64,000 nt of DNA from Neoechinorhynchus agilis (Eukaryota; Acanthocephala): positions 5,208,001-5,272,000 of the forward strand of contig CM121341.1 in NCBI GenBank assembly GCA_051530055.1, read 5' to 3'. Shown piece by piece: positions 1 to 9,290 of this stretch. Every line of letters begins with the position of its first letter. Position 1 is the first letter of the stretch. Both the position numbers and the translations under genes were made by a program. Under the pieces are notes generated by a model. That model saw nothing but the letters and a program-made list of their open reading frames with translations, was not told where the DNA came from and made no database searches.

Positions 1-105
1 GTATGTTATGCCAACCGGGTTGCCATATCGTCACCATCACTACAATTATATCGACGGATAAAAGTAGAAGTGTATGCATTTCTTAAGTGCAGTTAATTTA
101 TATCG

Positions 106-492
106 ATGACAGCATCCACAATCTTGGCCATAATCGGGATTACCGGAGTTTTCTATGGAATTGGACTCCATTTCTTTTCTATTTACTTCTTTATCAGCGA
201 AAAGAAACAACTCCTATTCGTCCTTAAAGTATGGCTAGGGACTGTTTTAAGCGTCGCTCAGTTCGGAACTCCAACGATTACTTGCCTTGGATGTCTCACC
301 GGTGTGGAAATTCGAAATGTTATGACATGTAAAATTATTCAAATCATCGAATATTCAGTCATCAACTATGTCATTGTCCTCGGATTAATAATCACAAGTA
401 GAAGAACATTAGCTGTAACGCAAATGATCGTTTTTTTATTCGCCCGCTTTTTTTTCGTGTGGCCAATCAGAAACCTAGAAATTTTCGTGTAA
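106..492 (+). CDS. SWEET-like sugar transporter, second half (partial)
   Basis: This 128-residue frame is mostly hydrophobic, with about three to four membrane segments. The stretch from LGTVLSVAQFGTP through VEIRNVMTC to a second hydrophobic pair ending near ARFFFVWPI follows the layout of the second triple-helix bundle of SWEET/MtN3 transporters, where a Val-Phe/Thr-rich helix is followed by a short polar loop and two more helices. SWEETs are 7TM facilitators that move sugars across membranes. Only about half of the usual length of roughly 210-230 residues is present, so an upstream exon probably lies outside the window; the first base of the window resembles a donor (GTATGT). An in-frame stop lies just upstream of the ATG used here, so any upstream exon must join inside the frame. 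The call rests on pattern similarity only; a generic multi-pass protein is the alternative. Confidence 0.4.
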   Translation: MTASTILAIIGITGVFYGIGLHFFSIYFFISEKKQLLFVLKVWLGTVLSVAQFGTPTITCLGCLTGVEIRNVMTCKIIQIIEYSVINYVIVLGLIITSRRTLAVTQMIVFLFARFFFVWPIRNLEIFV

Positions 493-559
493 TCAATAAA
501 TGATTTTGAAAATTTTATGTTTTTTTTAATCGAAAATATTTTATTTCAATCAATCTTCA

Positions 560-1245
560 TTTCTCGACAATTAACACACTCACCACCTCCCGCCAAATTC
601 CAGCCTTTGGCCTTCCTCGACCGTCGCCATCACGCTGGCAGCATTGCCCGGTTGTACTGCTAGCGAGATATTTTGTCGAAGGAATACGCCTACTCTTTAA
701 TTTTTCTGCCGCCAAATAAAAAGCCACTATTATACATTCCAATATTAACTATGCAATCACCACCGTCCGCAAAATCTTAGCTTCTCACGAGCATTGCCTC
801 GTTGTACTGCGAGATATTTTGTCGAAGGAATACACCTGCTCGTGTGTAGCCGGTCGTTTCTCTGAATTTCTTCGAGAGATCCTGGAGCAGAGTGCCGAGC
901 TGCCGAGCGCTCCATACGTCTCTACTCCGAAGGGGACAAAATAGCGAGCCCTCGATAAGTGAATATATTTCCGTATTTTCCTCCCTTCCGCTGCACTGGC
1001 GGCACCACCGGCGATTTCGAGGGAGTAGGGGATGTTGCTGGCTGCGAGGGTTGCGTCCCAGAGAAGGCATCTGCCCTCCCGCCACGGGAAGACCGAAATT
1101 CCAATCGGGCCTACGGCCGTCTAGTCTACAGAGGTGGGCGGGTTCCAGGATGTTCGGGAAGTTCGCCGTTCTCAACGCCCGAGAAATTGCGTTATTGATT
1201 TCAGAATGGCGTGAGAACCTTCCTGCTGACCTAACGATCATTTGC
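560..1245 (-). mobile_element. LINE-2 C-terminal tail, two overlapping fragments
   Basis: Read on the minus strand this region encodes RALRTANFPNILEPAHLCRL, then RRPDWNF, a Cys-poor linker, and TRAGVFLRQNIS. The same order is found on the plus strand at about 54.7-55.1 kb, downstream of a recognisable reverse transcriptase. A second, shorter copy of the very end (NISLAVQPGNAASVMATVEEGQ in a shifted frame, about 570-690) follows it. The fragments are therefore C-terminal pieces of the non-LTR family called LINE-2 here, 5-prime truncated as LINEs commonly are. The reading frame is interrupted. The 5-prime edge of the fragment abuts the receptor-like frame that starts at 1250. Confidence 0.7.
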
Positions 1246-1249
1246 TATA

Positions 1250-1903
1250 ATGTATCCAAGAATCGCATCTCACCCAAAGATGGATCCTACTATAGTATCC
1301 ATTCTCTTGTTAGTCACAGTTCCTCTTATATACACGGAACACAAAGCTGGATCATCTTACAGAGCAACTCCATTCCTCTGCGAACACACACTTTCCTCAA
1401 AGCCAATCACAGTCCGAGAAATGTACGGTCGTTATATGTCTCTAACCCTTTTCCCCTTAGTTTGCTACCTTGTAAGCCTTGGATTTTGCATTGTTTCAAT
1501 GACTAGATCCGCATTTGCCAACCAACTTTATATCTCAGACAAACGGATCCATTCGACAATATTTCATCGGGTGCTCATAATGACATCGCACATTGCTCTG
1601 AATAACTTTTTCTTCTTATTTAAAACTTTTGAGAACAGCCTTCTACGTTTCCGGAATGGTTACGATTTATCACGAAACACGTCCAATTGGCCAAATCGCC
1701 TTACTTACTGTGGAGTGCCAAATCTTCTGTTAGCTGCTTGCTGTAATTTCAGCTATCCATTACCCATTGTCTGTTTCGTACTTGCGTCCGGATCTCAACG
1801 ACGAGGTTGGAGTCGTGCCGCTATAACAAACATAAACCGAGCGTATCATTCAATGGTTCAAAGAATCGTAATGCATCATCATGAGTGCACCAAACAGAAA
1901 TGA
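1250..1903 (+). CDS. 7TM receptor-like protein, C-terminal half
   Basis: The 217-residue frame has three clear hydrophobic helices in the right order for TM5 to TM7 of a rhodopsin-type receptor: about residues 62-85 (YMSLTLFPLVCYLVSLGFCI), a second around 108-128 (VLIMTSHIALNNFFFLFK), and a third around 158-180 ending NFSYPLPIVCFVLASGSQRR. The last resembles the N-P-x-x-Y end of TM7 followed by a basic tail. The spacing and the lack of a match to a named ligand class suggest a nematode-type chemoreceptor, but the subfamily is not assignable. TM1-4 are missing: a LINE-2 tail on the opposite strand ends at 1245, immediately upstream, so the gene is either cut by that insertion or has upstream exons beyond it. 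The start codon is therefore uncertain and the locus may be a pseudogene. Confidence 0.45.
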   Translation: MYPRIASHPKMDPTIVSILLLVTVPLIYTEHKAGSSYRATPFLCEHTLSSKPITVREMYGRYMSLTLFPLVCYLVSLGFCIVSMTRSAFANQLYISDKRIHSTIFHRVLIMTSHIALNNFFFLFKTFENSLLRFRNGYDLSRNTSNWPNRLTYCGVPNLLLAACCNFSYPLPIVCFVLASGSQRRGWSRAAITNINRAYHSMVQRIVMHHHECTKQK

Positions 1904-2049
1904 TGGTCAAAAAAAAGATTAAAACTCTTAAAAGCAAGTATATTAATTTAAACTTTGAGTTTGAAATGTTGAGAACAAGTCGGTTTTTAGTGCTTTTACA
2001 AAGGTGAGAAAAGTAATGCATAAAACGTTTATTGCGTTGAAATACGCCC

Positions 2050-3291
2050 TTAATCTCTTGGGCGATTGTCCGTACCATGAAATTGACAATACGGATCACT
2101 ACTTCCTCGTATTAAACTGGAGATAGATGCCATTTCGAGATCAGTTGGCTTTTGGTCCCTGTCACGGACATCTTTATCCCTGCTTCCTACTTCACTGCTA
2201 CCATCATCAACCTTAGCTTGTTCGACATTGTGAAGCAAAGATGCGAGCAGACGCAAAGTGAGTGGATCGTCACTTAGGTACTCATGAAAAGTGCCATTTT
2301 GGAGGCTTTGAGGCAAGCACGACTTTAGTGCGATCGATGCTCGTTGATTTTCCGATAGTCTAAAATAACAACGGATTACGTGTCTTAAAAGTCTACTTTC
2401 AGGATGCTTCCCAAGGTTAAGAACGATACGTCCGAGAATCATTGCAGTTTGAGAAAATCGCTCAAACGTGTGACAAATGAAACAGAGACCGTAATCGTCG
2501 GCAATGATCTTTTGAAGAACGAAAGCTGCCAGTATTTTTGAAATATCAGGAGCGATTTCCATAACCTTGAGACAAGCTTCGATCACATTGTGACGAACCA
2601 AGAACCGAATTATAATCGTATTCTCACTTTTCGCGAGTGTTCCAAGAACGCCCAGTGTAACAATTCTCAAATATTCCAAAGACCGCAATCGGGCAGGAAT
2701 TTGAACCAAGCTAAGGAGGAAATTGATAATGTTGCTTTCCATCAATTGGTCCCTTATGTCAGACTGCATTGCAAATGACTGGATAATGTTAATTAGATTG
2801 CATGCGTAGTTAGCAGTGGCTTCGCTCATGTGAGTCTTCGATGCGTCTATCATTGAATTTATCCTAACAAGCTCGAAAGTGATCATCGAAGGTATTCCTG
2901 ATACCCTCCATATTATCAATGCAAGACCGTCAATTGTTTCACAGAGTTTACTCAACTCTTTAACGGCGAATTCTCGACTAGAGACATCGAGACTATCCAC
3001 GATAAGATCCGAAATTCGTATTTTTTCTTGCTGAGACAAATACTCGTATTGCGTCCGCTTAGTGCGGAGAATATTAGGTTGCTCACTTAATGTTATTAGA
3101 TTTGAAACGCTATGAAGAACGTTAAGCTTCGGCTTGAACTCAGTCGTGGTTGGAAGAGTTTGTTCGTCCCCAATTGTCATCCACGGGTTGTTGGTTATCT
3201 GATTTGACTGAGATACATCCGATCCCAGTGATGGAAAACTGCCACTCGGTTCACTAAATGGTCCGCTATGAAACCCAAAGTTTGGATGCAT
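2050..3291 (-). CDS. CNOT9: CNOT9 (RCD1/RQCD1), CCR4-NOT complex subunit
   Basis: This 413-residue protein is in a single exon. Residues from about 85 to 345 align by eye along the whole armadillo-repeat domain of CNOT9: EKIRISDLIVDSL, FEYLRI-type helix (here LEYLRIVTLGVLGTLAKSE), ILAAFVLQKIIADDYGLCFI, FERFSQTAMILGRIVLNL, RLLRHVIRCYFRLSENQRA and a DDPLTLRLLASLLHNV end. In animals CNOT9 is the CCR4-NOT subunit that binds tryptophan-containing partners such as GW182 and connects miRNA silencing and mRNA decay to deadenylation. The protein is longer than human CNOT9 (299 residues), with about 80 extra disordered N-terminal residues and about 60 charged C-terminal residues. Divergence is higher than usual for this very conserved family. 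The start is the first ATG after an in-frame stop. Confidence 0.92.
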   Translation of the reverse strand: MHPNFGFHSGPFSEPSGSFPSLGSDVSQSNQITNNPWMTIGDEQTLPTTTEFKPKLNVLHSVSNLITLSEQPNILRTKRTQYEYLSQQEKIRISDLIVDSLDVSSREFAVKELSKLCETIDGLALIIWRVSGIPSMITFELVRINSMIDASKTHMSEATANYACNLINIIQSFAMQSDIRDQLMESNIINFLLSLVQIPARLRSLEYLRIVTLGVLGTLAKSENTIIIRFLVRHNVIEACLKVMEIAPDISKILAAFVLQKIIADDYGLCFICHTFERFSQTAMILGRIVLNLGKHPESRLLRHVIRCYFRLSENQRASIALKSCLPQSLQNGTFHEYLSDDPLTLRLLASLLHNVEQAKVDDGSSEVGSRDKDVRDRDQKPTDLEMASISSLIRGSSDPYCQFHGTDNRPRD

Positions 3292-3365
3292 CGCTTGATC
3301 TTAAAAGAGGCGAATTAGAAACAAAATATTCATTCGTTGACAATTGCATTAAATTATTCATTATA

Positions 3366-3546
3366 GTTTCAATTAGCGATGTTTAATAAAATTTTCGACC
3401 TTTTCGTTGGCCTTCTTTAGTCAATTGGTTGTAAGTTAACTCGAATATTTAAAAACTTACAAGCAATTGACTGAAGAAGGCCAACGAAAAGGCCGATTTT
3501 TTTAATATAAATCTATTTTCTGAATTAAACACCGCTAATCGAAATT
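3366..3546. repeat. Foldback/MITE-like element with about 65-bp inverted arms
   Basis: The left arm (about 3373-3437) and the right arm (about 3454-3538) are inverted copies: CCTTTTCGTTGGCCTTCTT on the left answers AAGAAGGCCAACGAAAAGG on the right, and TTAGCGATGTTTAAT answers ATTAAACACCGCTAA. The loop is about 16 bp. Short related tracts with TGCGTTGGCCTTCTTCAATG occur near 23055 and, inverted, near 9265, so the arm sequence belongs to a dispersed family. No coding sequence lies inside. Confidence 0.75.
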
Positions 3547-3902
3547 GCATTAACTGATCATTAATGCTCCATTGACTTTCTTTGCTAATCGATGCGATTA
3601 ATACCGAATGTATTTATGAATTTCAGAACAATGATCAGACTTAATTTTTAAGGACAGTAAGGAAATATCGGAAATGAGCCAATCCAAAACGGTGTTATAG
3701 CTACCAAAAACAAGTATCCTTTCCCCATTGAAAACAAAAGAATAATGCAATTAGGAAATGTAATTTAATTATAATGGATAAATATGGACTTTGTAGCCGT
3801 GATTGCTTACTGAGACTTCAAATATATAGATGATTTCCCATTTAGAGACCAATAAAAATCTCATGAGAAATACGAGAAGCATGAGAAACGTCGGAATTTA
3901 TC
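3547..3902. other. Intergenic, nothing recognised
   Basis: AT-rich sequence upstream of the CNOT9 gene and left of the 102-bp tandem array. No open frame of useful length, RNA gene or repeat was recognised. Confidence 0.6.
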
Positions 3903-4425
3903 AAAAGATTGAGAGGATTTAGGCAATAATGCAAAAAAACCCTAAATTAGTGAAAATATTCTACATTTCAAGGCTATGAAAAATCACAAGTTCTTGATTT
4001 TATTAAAAGATTGAGAAGATTTAAGCAATAATGCAAAAAAACCCTAAATTAGAGAAAATATTCTACATTTCAAGGCTATGAAAAATCACAAGTTCTTGAT
4101 TTTATTAAAAGATTGAGAGGATTGAAGCAATAATGCCAAAAGTTCTTAATTTTATTAAAAGATTGAGAGGATTTAAGCAATAATGCCAAAAAAACCCTAA
4201 ATTAGAGAAAATATTCTACATTTCAAGGCTATGAAAAATCACAAGTTCTTAAATTGATTAAAAGATTGAGAGGATTTAAGCAATAATGCAAAAAAACCCT
4301 AAATTAGAGAAAATATTCTACATTTCAAGGCTATGAAAAATCACAAGTTCTTAATTTTATTGAAAGATTGAGAGGATTTAAGCAATAATGCCAAAAAACC
4401 CTAAATTAGAGAAAATATTCTACAT
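3903..4425. repeat. 102-bp minisatellite, about five units
   Basis: Units begin at AAAAGATTGAGAGGATTTAA and contain GCAATAATGC, CCCTAAATTAGAGAAAATAT and AAGGCTATGAAAAATCACAA. Starts lie near 3903, 4004, 4106, 4155, 4257 and 4359. The unit at 4106-4155 has lost about half of its length, so the array has one short unit among full ones. Units differ at a few positions only, which points to recent expansion or homogenisation. Confidence 0.9.
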
Positions 4426-5509
4426 TTGTGAGTATTTAAAGGGGTAGAGCAGTTTAGTTAGTTTCTGTGAGAGAAAACCCGTTTGTCATACCGAAAAATA
4501 ACAGATTTGAATGATTAAAAGTAACAACTCTGCATTGTTCAAGTACTCGGAGCAAAGAATGCAAATTCGACGCAACGATTCGCTACACGGCAAAGTTGGT
4601 TGTATACGCGATGAACGGTGACGCCCGACTAATCCTTTTTTTAGAATAGAAACAGGAGAGAACTTCCTGCCACAAAAAAACGGCTCAACGCGTTAGTCGT
4701 TCTAATTTTAATGGTGCCAAATCGAGGCACTCGAGAAGATTTGCATGGAATTCACGGAGGAATTGAAGAACCAGTTTATGGATGAAGCGCATGCCAAAAT
4801 CTCATAGAAATTTCCGTGGCGCTTTTAAAGGTTTGAAAAAGTCAAATCCATTATCGACGATGACTCTTGGTTGTGTGCCCAAGAACTAAGCTGCGTTTCA
4901 TTTAAAACACGTTAAAAGATGAAATTAGTTGAATGTTAGATTCTTGTCATCAGGAAATACCTTAGGAACCAAAGAACACCGTGAGTTTTGACTCATTGAA
5001 AAAAAACGCAATAGCCGAACCCGCTTAATAGTGCTTTAAATTACACACTTTTACGAGTTGATTCTTTTTAGCGCCCAAATTCATCAGGCTCATTTGGATT
5101 CTCTCTTTTTTTGTCTATGCCATGACAATCGCTATTACATAAGAATTTTTATTTAATTTCTTACATTCTTTTCAAAAATGTTTTTTAGCTGGGATCGTGC
5201 CTCGGACCCCTTTATTTTTGAAAAAAAAAACGAAAACTCATTGGAAATGCTTTCTTTGTTTTTGTCTGAAAAACCCGTCATCGCTTTCGTTTCAAGAACA
5301 TTGTCATTCACCTCGGCGTTCTCTCATTAGTACGATTTAGTGATCAAAAAGTAAAAAATAGCCGTTTTTTGGTAAAGAATTATACAATCGCATAGATTTA
5401 AATAGCGATCCGTCGTCCCAAACGACACCCAACGCTCAATTACATTCATACAAAAACGTTCAAAGCTCCACGGGTACGCTATTGAACATTAAATTCGAAA
5501 AAATTGGAT
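4426..5509. other. Intergenic between two minisatellites, no gene recognised
   Basis: Short broken frames occur on the plus strand around 4730-5000 (for example FTEELKNQFMDEAHA), but no frame exceeds about 60 codons and none matches a family I know. It may be an old DNA transposon; this is inference only. A poly-A tract (about 5219-5230) and AT-rich stretches fill the rest. Confidence 0.4.
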
Positions 5510-6260
5510 AAATGGCGGATTACAAACAAAATCGTAAATACAAAAACGCGCTAAAGACACGAAAGTATCTTAGTTCTTTTAATGTGATTGAAAGTAAAAT
5601 CTGTAAATGAGAAAGTCATTTCATCTTTCAAGTGCCTAATTTGTCCGCTATTGAATATTAAATTCGAAAAATGCAAAAAGTTGCAATCCATATTAAAAAT
5701 CGTAAATACAAAAACGCGCTAAATACGCGGAAGTATCTTAGTTCTTTTAATGTGATTGAAAGTAAAATCTGTAATGAGAAAGTCATTTCATCTTTCAAGT
5801 GCCTAATTTGTCCGCTATTGAATATTAAATTCGAAAAATGCAAAAAGTTGCAATCCATATTAAAAATCGTAAATACAAAAACGCGCTAAATACGCGGAAG
5901 TATCTTAGTTCTCCTCATTGAAATTAAAAGTAAAACCTGTAATGAGAAGGTCATTCTTTTTTAAAGTGTAACTCGTCCGTTATGGAATAATCATCTCGAA
6001 AAAATGAAAAGTGGCGGATTAAAAACCTAAAATCGTAAATACAAAAACGCGCTAAAGACACGAAAGTATCTTAGTTGTCCTCATTGAAATTAAAATTAAC
6101 ACGCGTAAATGCAAGGTAGATTCGTTTTTTAAAGTGTACAGCTCGTCCGTTATAGAATAATCATCTCGAAAAATATGAAAAGTGGCGATGATATAAAAAC
6201 CTAAAATCGTAAATTCAAAAACGCGCTAAAGACACGAAAGTTTCCTTGTTTTTCCCAATG
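5510..6260. repeat. About 167-bp tandem array running into the emerin start
   Basis: Units start with CGTAAATACAAAAACGCGCT at 5533, 5701, 5868, 6033 and (slightly changed) 6208, giving periods of 168, 167, 165 and 175 bp. The middle units are nearly identical over their whole length; the last two have diverged more. Each carries a CGCGCTAAA motif, a TCTTAGTT tract and ATTGAATATTAAATTCGAAA or a relative. The final partial unit ends about 10-20 bp before the ATG of the emerin-like gene, so the array forms that gene's immediate upstream region. Confidence 0.9.
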
Positions 6261-6266
6261 TGACCA

Positions 6267-6806
6267 ATGGTCAAGTTTTTAATTGAACAAATGGAACGTG
6301 AATTGATGATACAAACGATTAGAGGTTATGGTCTTTTAGTTGATGGCAATGAGGCTGACGACGAATTGAAAGCTCTTCTTGACAGTTACATTCTTGCGTT
6401 AAAAGGCGATTTCGCGGATTTACAAGACAATAATGTTTTACAATTGCTCCGTGCTTTAGGAGAGCGGCCAGGGCCTGTTCTCGCTTCAACGAGATCAATC
6501 TACGAGCGAAAGCTTCGTAGAAAGCTCGGCGTTCCTGTTGAAACTGCTGAAACGGTTACAGATTCTCCTGATGATTCATCGTTCATGTCATTGGACAATA
6601 CGTATTCTCCCTATAGAAGACGGACAATTGGCCCTAGGCAACCATTGCGACGCTCAATGGAGCTCAGGAGTGGTTTAGAGACGGAACACGTTGGAATGTC
6701 TCTCAAACAACAAATCTGCCTCTCCCTAGCCGTTGCTATTGGACTATTGTTCCTTTTTATTTATCTCGAGGAGAAACCTTCGAGGATCGATTTTAGTCAA
6801 AAGTGA
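6267..6806 (+). CDS. Emerin-like LEM-domain inner nuclear membrane protein
   Basis: The protein has 179 residues. Residues about 48-90 form a LEM domain: LQLLRALGERPGPVLASTRS followed by IYERKLRRKLG, with the helix-loop-helix and the G-P-V/L-x-x-S/T-T-R-x-x-Y-x-x-K-L signature that binds the chromatin protein BAF. A disordered Ser/Arg-rich linker follows (about 92-148). A single hydrophobic helix at about 150-167 (ICLSLAVAIGLLFLFIY) precedes an 11-residue tail, giving the emerin layout and nearly the same size as C. elegans EMR-1 (166 residues). Emerin sits in the inner nuclear membrane and ties lamin and chromatin to the envelope. An unusual point is about 45 residues before the LEM domain, which in emerin starts at the N-terminus. 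The ATG chosen is the first after the tandem array; the next ATG would still keep the LEM domain. No intron is needed. Confidence 0.85.
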   Translation: MVKFLIEQMERELMIQTIRGYGLLVDGNEADDELKALLDSYILALKGDFADLQDNNVLQLLRALGERPGPVLASTRSIYERKLRRKLGVPVETAETVTDSPDDSSFMSLDNTYSPYRRRTIGPRQPLRRSMELRSGLETEHVGMSLKQQICLSLAVAIGLLFLFIYLEEKPSRIDFSQK

Positions 6807-6984
6807 ACGGGAAATCAAGTGCGCGAGTGGTCGACAATAAAGTGAGCTTTGCTTAAACAAAATGAGTATCAAAAGTGCATTTATATGCTTCCTTTTTGAT
6901 TTGAGCGTCTATTGCAAGCGTCGGAATTCGTTTGATCAAAAGTTATTTACATTGATCACAAGATCGTTTTCAAATATAGTGGCA

Positions 6985-7130
6985 TTCACCACTATTAAAC
7001 TGAAGGGGAAGCAGCAACTGCCACTGAGGAATGCAAAAAGACAAAATACCGGGCATTATTTTGTTCCATTTGGCGTCGAGACACTCAGGTCGTTTGATAC
7101 CGCGGCGCAGGACCTGGTCAATTGATTGTC
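6985..7130 (+). mobile_element. LINE-2 C-terminal scrap
   Basis: The frame contains HYFVPFGVETLRSF followed by a DTAAQDLV stretch, matching the block FVPF-x-VET-L that precedes the last conserved part of the LINE-2 protein. Only about 45 codons are recognisable, and the host-side sequence before it (6862-6980) is not identified. Confidence 0.5.
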
Positions 7131-7922
7131 TAAGAGATTAAGACGAATTACTCCCTTACAACAGGGAACCGTTACATCGGGACGGCAGCTGAGTTATTCA
7201 GAGCGGTGATGTGAATGATTTAACTTGAATTCCCTGAAATCAAAATAATCGCACGCAATGTGTAAGATTGTGAAACATCAATGGGCACAAGTTCGAACCA
7301 ATGAGAGCGAAAAATTAGAAGTTTCACATTGACTAAGAAAACGGACTAATTGGAAACGATCATTTGCCCAATGCAAAGAACTTGTGATAAAACGACTTCC
7401 GACACTGAAGCATTTTCAAAAATGTTCTAGCTTAATTTTTTCCGATTTATGTTTCGGCTTCTCTAAAATATTTAGAGGATACGTCGTTAAAATGAACTGG
7501 ATAAAAGCGGACTTCACTGGCCGGTTGTGGACCACCGGACATAGATTTGAAGAAAATAGTGGTATAGTTGGTGGATATTTCGATGCGCTGATTTTAATGA
7601 TTTTATCCAATTGTAATGACTCTTGCAAATTTAGTGATCTTTCACTGTTATGACTTTTGACTAAATATGACAATGCGATTTCCGACGTTAATAATATGCG
7701 TCCGGATTCAGTGCGTTGTGAACGTATTGGCCAAAACGTTGTCCGCAGATCATCGCGTAGACCACGTTTCTTCGAGTTCAAATCGAATCTTGCCTGTAAT
7801 TGGTGGATTTCGGTAGGTACGAGTCCAGTTCCCGTAAGGATTCGCCTAAGTGTGAGCGCATTTCTGTTTACCATACGGACATCCATTCTCTATCGTCTTA
7901 ACAGCTTTTTGGAACGTTACTA
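7131..7922. other. Unassigned sequence upstream of the trehalase fragment
   Basis: Open frames of 88-156 codons exist on both strands (for example 7416-7886 minus), but they overlap one another and show no known domain, so I do not call a gene. If the trehalase fragment at 7923 once had upstream exons they should lie here, yet I see no trehalase-like coding sequence. Confidence 0.4.
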
Positions 7923-8408
7923 GTGAACTTTTCACTCAATCGACAGTTGAAAATGTTATGCAGGAAGCAAGTTAAAAACCTAAATTTAAATCGAACATTG
8001 TTCCTCCCCATGAGGTATCCAAACCTCGTTCCCGGGGGTAGGTTCCGGGAAGTTTATTATTGGGACTCCTATTGGAATGCAAAAGGAGCATTGCGGTGTG
8101 GAATGACCGAGACCGTGAGGAACATTATTTTAAATCTGATGGACAGTGTTATCAATTATGCATTTGTTCCAAATGGCGGTCGAGTTTATTAGAGAACTCT
8201 ATCGCTGCTCCCAGTACTTACATCAATGGTCGATGATTACTACGAAAGGACAAAAGATAAAGAATTTGTTCGAAGCGCTATCGGAACGATGGAAAAGGAG
8301 TTCGATTTTTTGGATCGGGACTGGATTGTGAGAATAACTCATAAGATTTGTTCTTATTTAACTGTTTGGGAAAACAATACTGAATATGAACCGATGGAAA
8401 ATGCAAAC
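7923..8408 (+). pseudogene. Trehalase fragment (stop-interrupted, truncated)
   Basis: The frame encodes LCRKQVKN, then PGGRFREVYYWDSYW, the first trehalase signature (PGGRFxExYxWDxY) of glycoside hydrolase family 37. It continues with the expected order: MTETVRNIILNLMDSVINYA, FVPNGGRVYY, then VLTSMVDDYYERTKDKEF and a MEKEFDFL helix. Trehalase splits trehalose into two glucose units. A TAG codon right after FVPNGGRVY (at 8190-8192) interrupts the same frame, and homology stops near 8330; the second signature (QWDxPxxW) and the catalytic C-terminal half are absent. The segment is cut at about 8409 by the inverted repeat block described next. A complete trehalase is about 550-600 residues, so this is roughly 140 residues of it. 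It may be the least decayed local relative of the fragments at 8.9, 24.6 and 31.7 kb. Confidence 0.8.
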
Positions 8409-9290
8409 TATACCCAAGTTCTTCAAATTCGTTTCAAGCAGATTAACGTATATCACAGCCATTCCAAGGGGAGATTAAGCTTTCTGGCAAACGTAAACTA
8501 CTGAAACTAAACTACATCAGTCGTAAAAAGTCTTGAAAAATGGGTTCCTTGGTAAGGGACAAAAGTACAAACCCTACAGTAAATTCTTTTCTATAAATTT
8601 CGAACAAGGAATTCTGAGAATGAGTTACCTTTGTAAGTTAATAGATTCCACCCTCCATCTATTCTCAATACCGGTTCCTTACCCAGAAGTCGTACTATTT
8701 CGCCATTGGTCCGATGCCGGTTCTTCAAATCCTTTGTTAAATGTCTTTTCATAGAAGTCGATGGCCATTAATGTAAATACGGGCGGTTGCGATCGAGTTG
8801 TGTGGTACCCCTCGACCGCCATTAATTCGCAAATCCAGGGTTGATTACACTGTCCATTCGATTTAAAATAATTTTTTTACGGTACGCTATTCTTGCACCG
8901 CACATTTGACGATCCAATACGAGTCCCGATTAATAAACCTCCCGAATCCTACCTCCTGGAAAAGGTTCAGATATTTCATTGGGAGAAACGATATCCGATC
9001 TAAATTTATATTCTCAGCTTACGCCCTGCACAATTGATTATTGACATCATAACAGCCGAAATTATATCGCCGTGATCATTAAAAGCCTCCTGTACTTCGT
9101 AGGAATATTGGTGGCATTGATATCAGCAATCAAAAACATAAGGACGATGAATTGAATGCCTGATGATCGCGTCTAATGTTTGACCTTTAACAAACGTGGT
9201 CATCATGATTGAACATGGCAACACGTTCACGCAACGCTGTGGTGATCATTGAAGAAGACCAACGCATTGGTCAAAAATTCCGATTAATTC
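8409..9290 (-). repeat. Inverted copy of the trehalase-fragment block
   Basis: The reverse complement of this stretch matches 24364-25160 and 31440-32240 over most of its length. It includes a decayed trehalase piece (about 8756-9010 minus: a WDxY-like region, a VNxGFxxNGGRG loop and RSQPPVFTLMAIDFYEKT in other copies), a 220-bp tract holding a 73-codon frame on the other strand (8533-8754), and the 85-bp segment that is duplicated around the retroelement at 23.2-24.4 kb. The left junction with the sense trehalase fragment lies at about 8409, where TACCCAAGTTCTTC begins to match. Confidence 0.75.

Noticed and set aside
892-1506. 204-codon plus-strand frame
   Set aside because: It overlaps the LINE-2 tail on the other strand and the receptor-like frame, with low-complexity Ser/Arg content and no domain.
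5510-6260. CRISPR-like array
   Set aside because: The whole 167-bp unit is repeated with no short repeat plus variable spacer structure, and the DNA is eukaryotic. The same reasoning applies to 3903-4425 and 57612-58190.
7416-7886. 156-codon minus-strand frame
   Set aside because: It overlaps equally long plus-strand frames, has no domain and no supporting splice or start context.
8533-8754. 73-residue protein repeated at 24784 and 31863
   Set aside because: It lies opposite to decayed trehalase sequence in duplicated blocks; its conservation follows from recent copying, and no family is recognisable.
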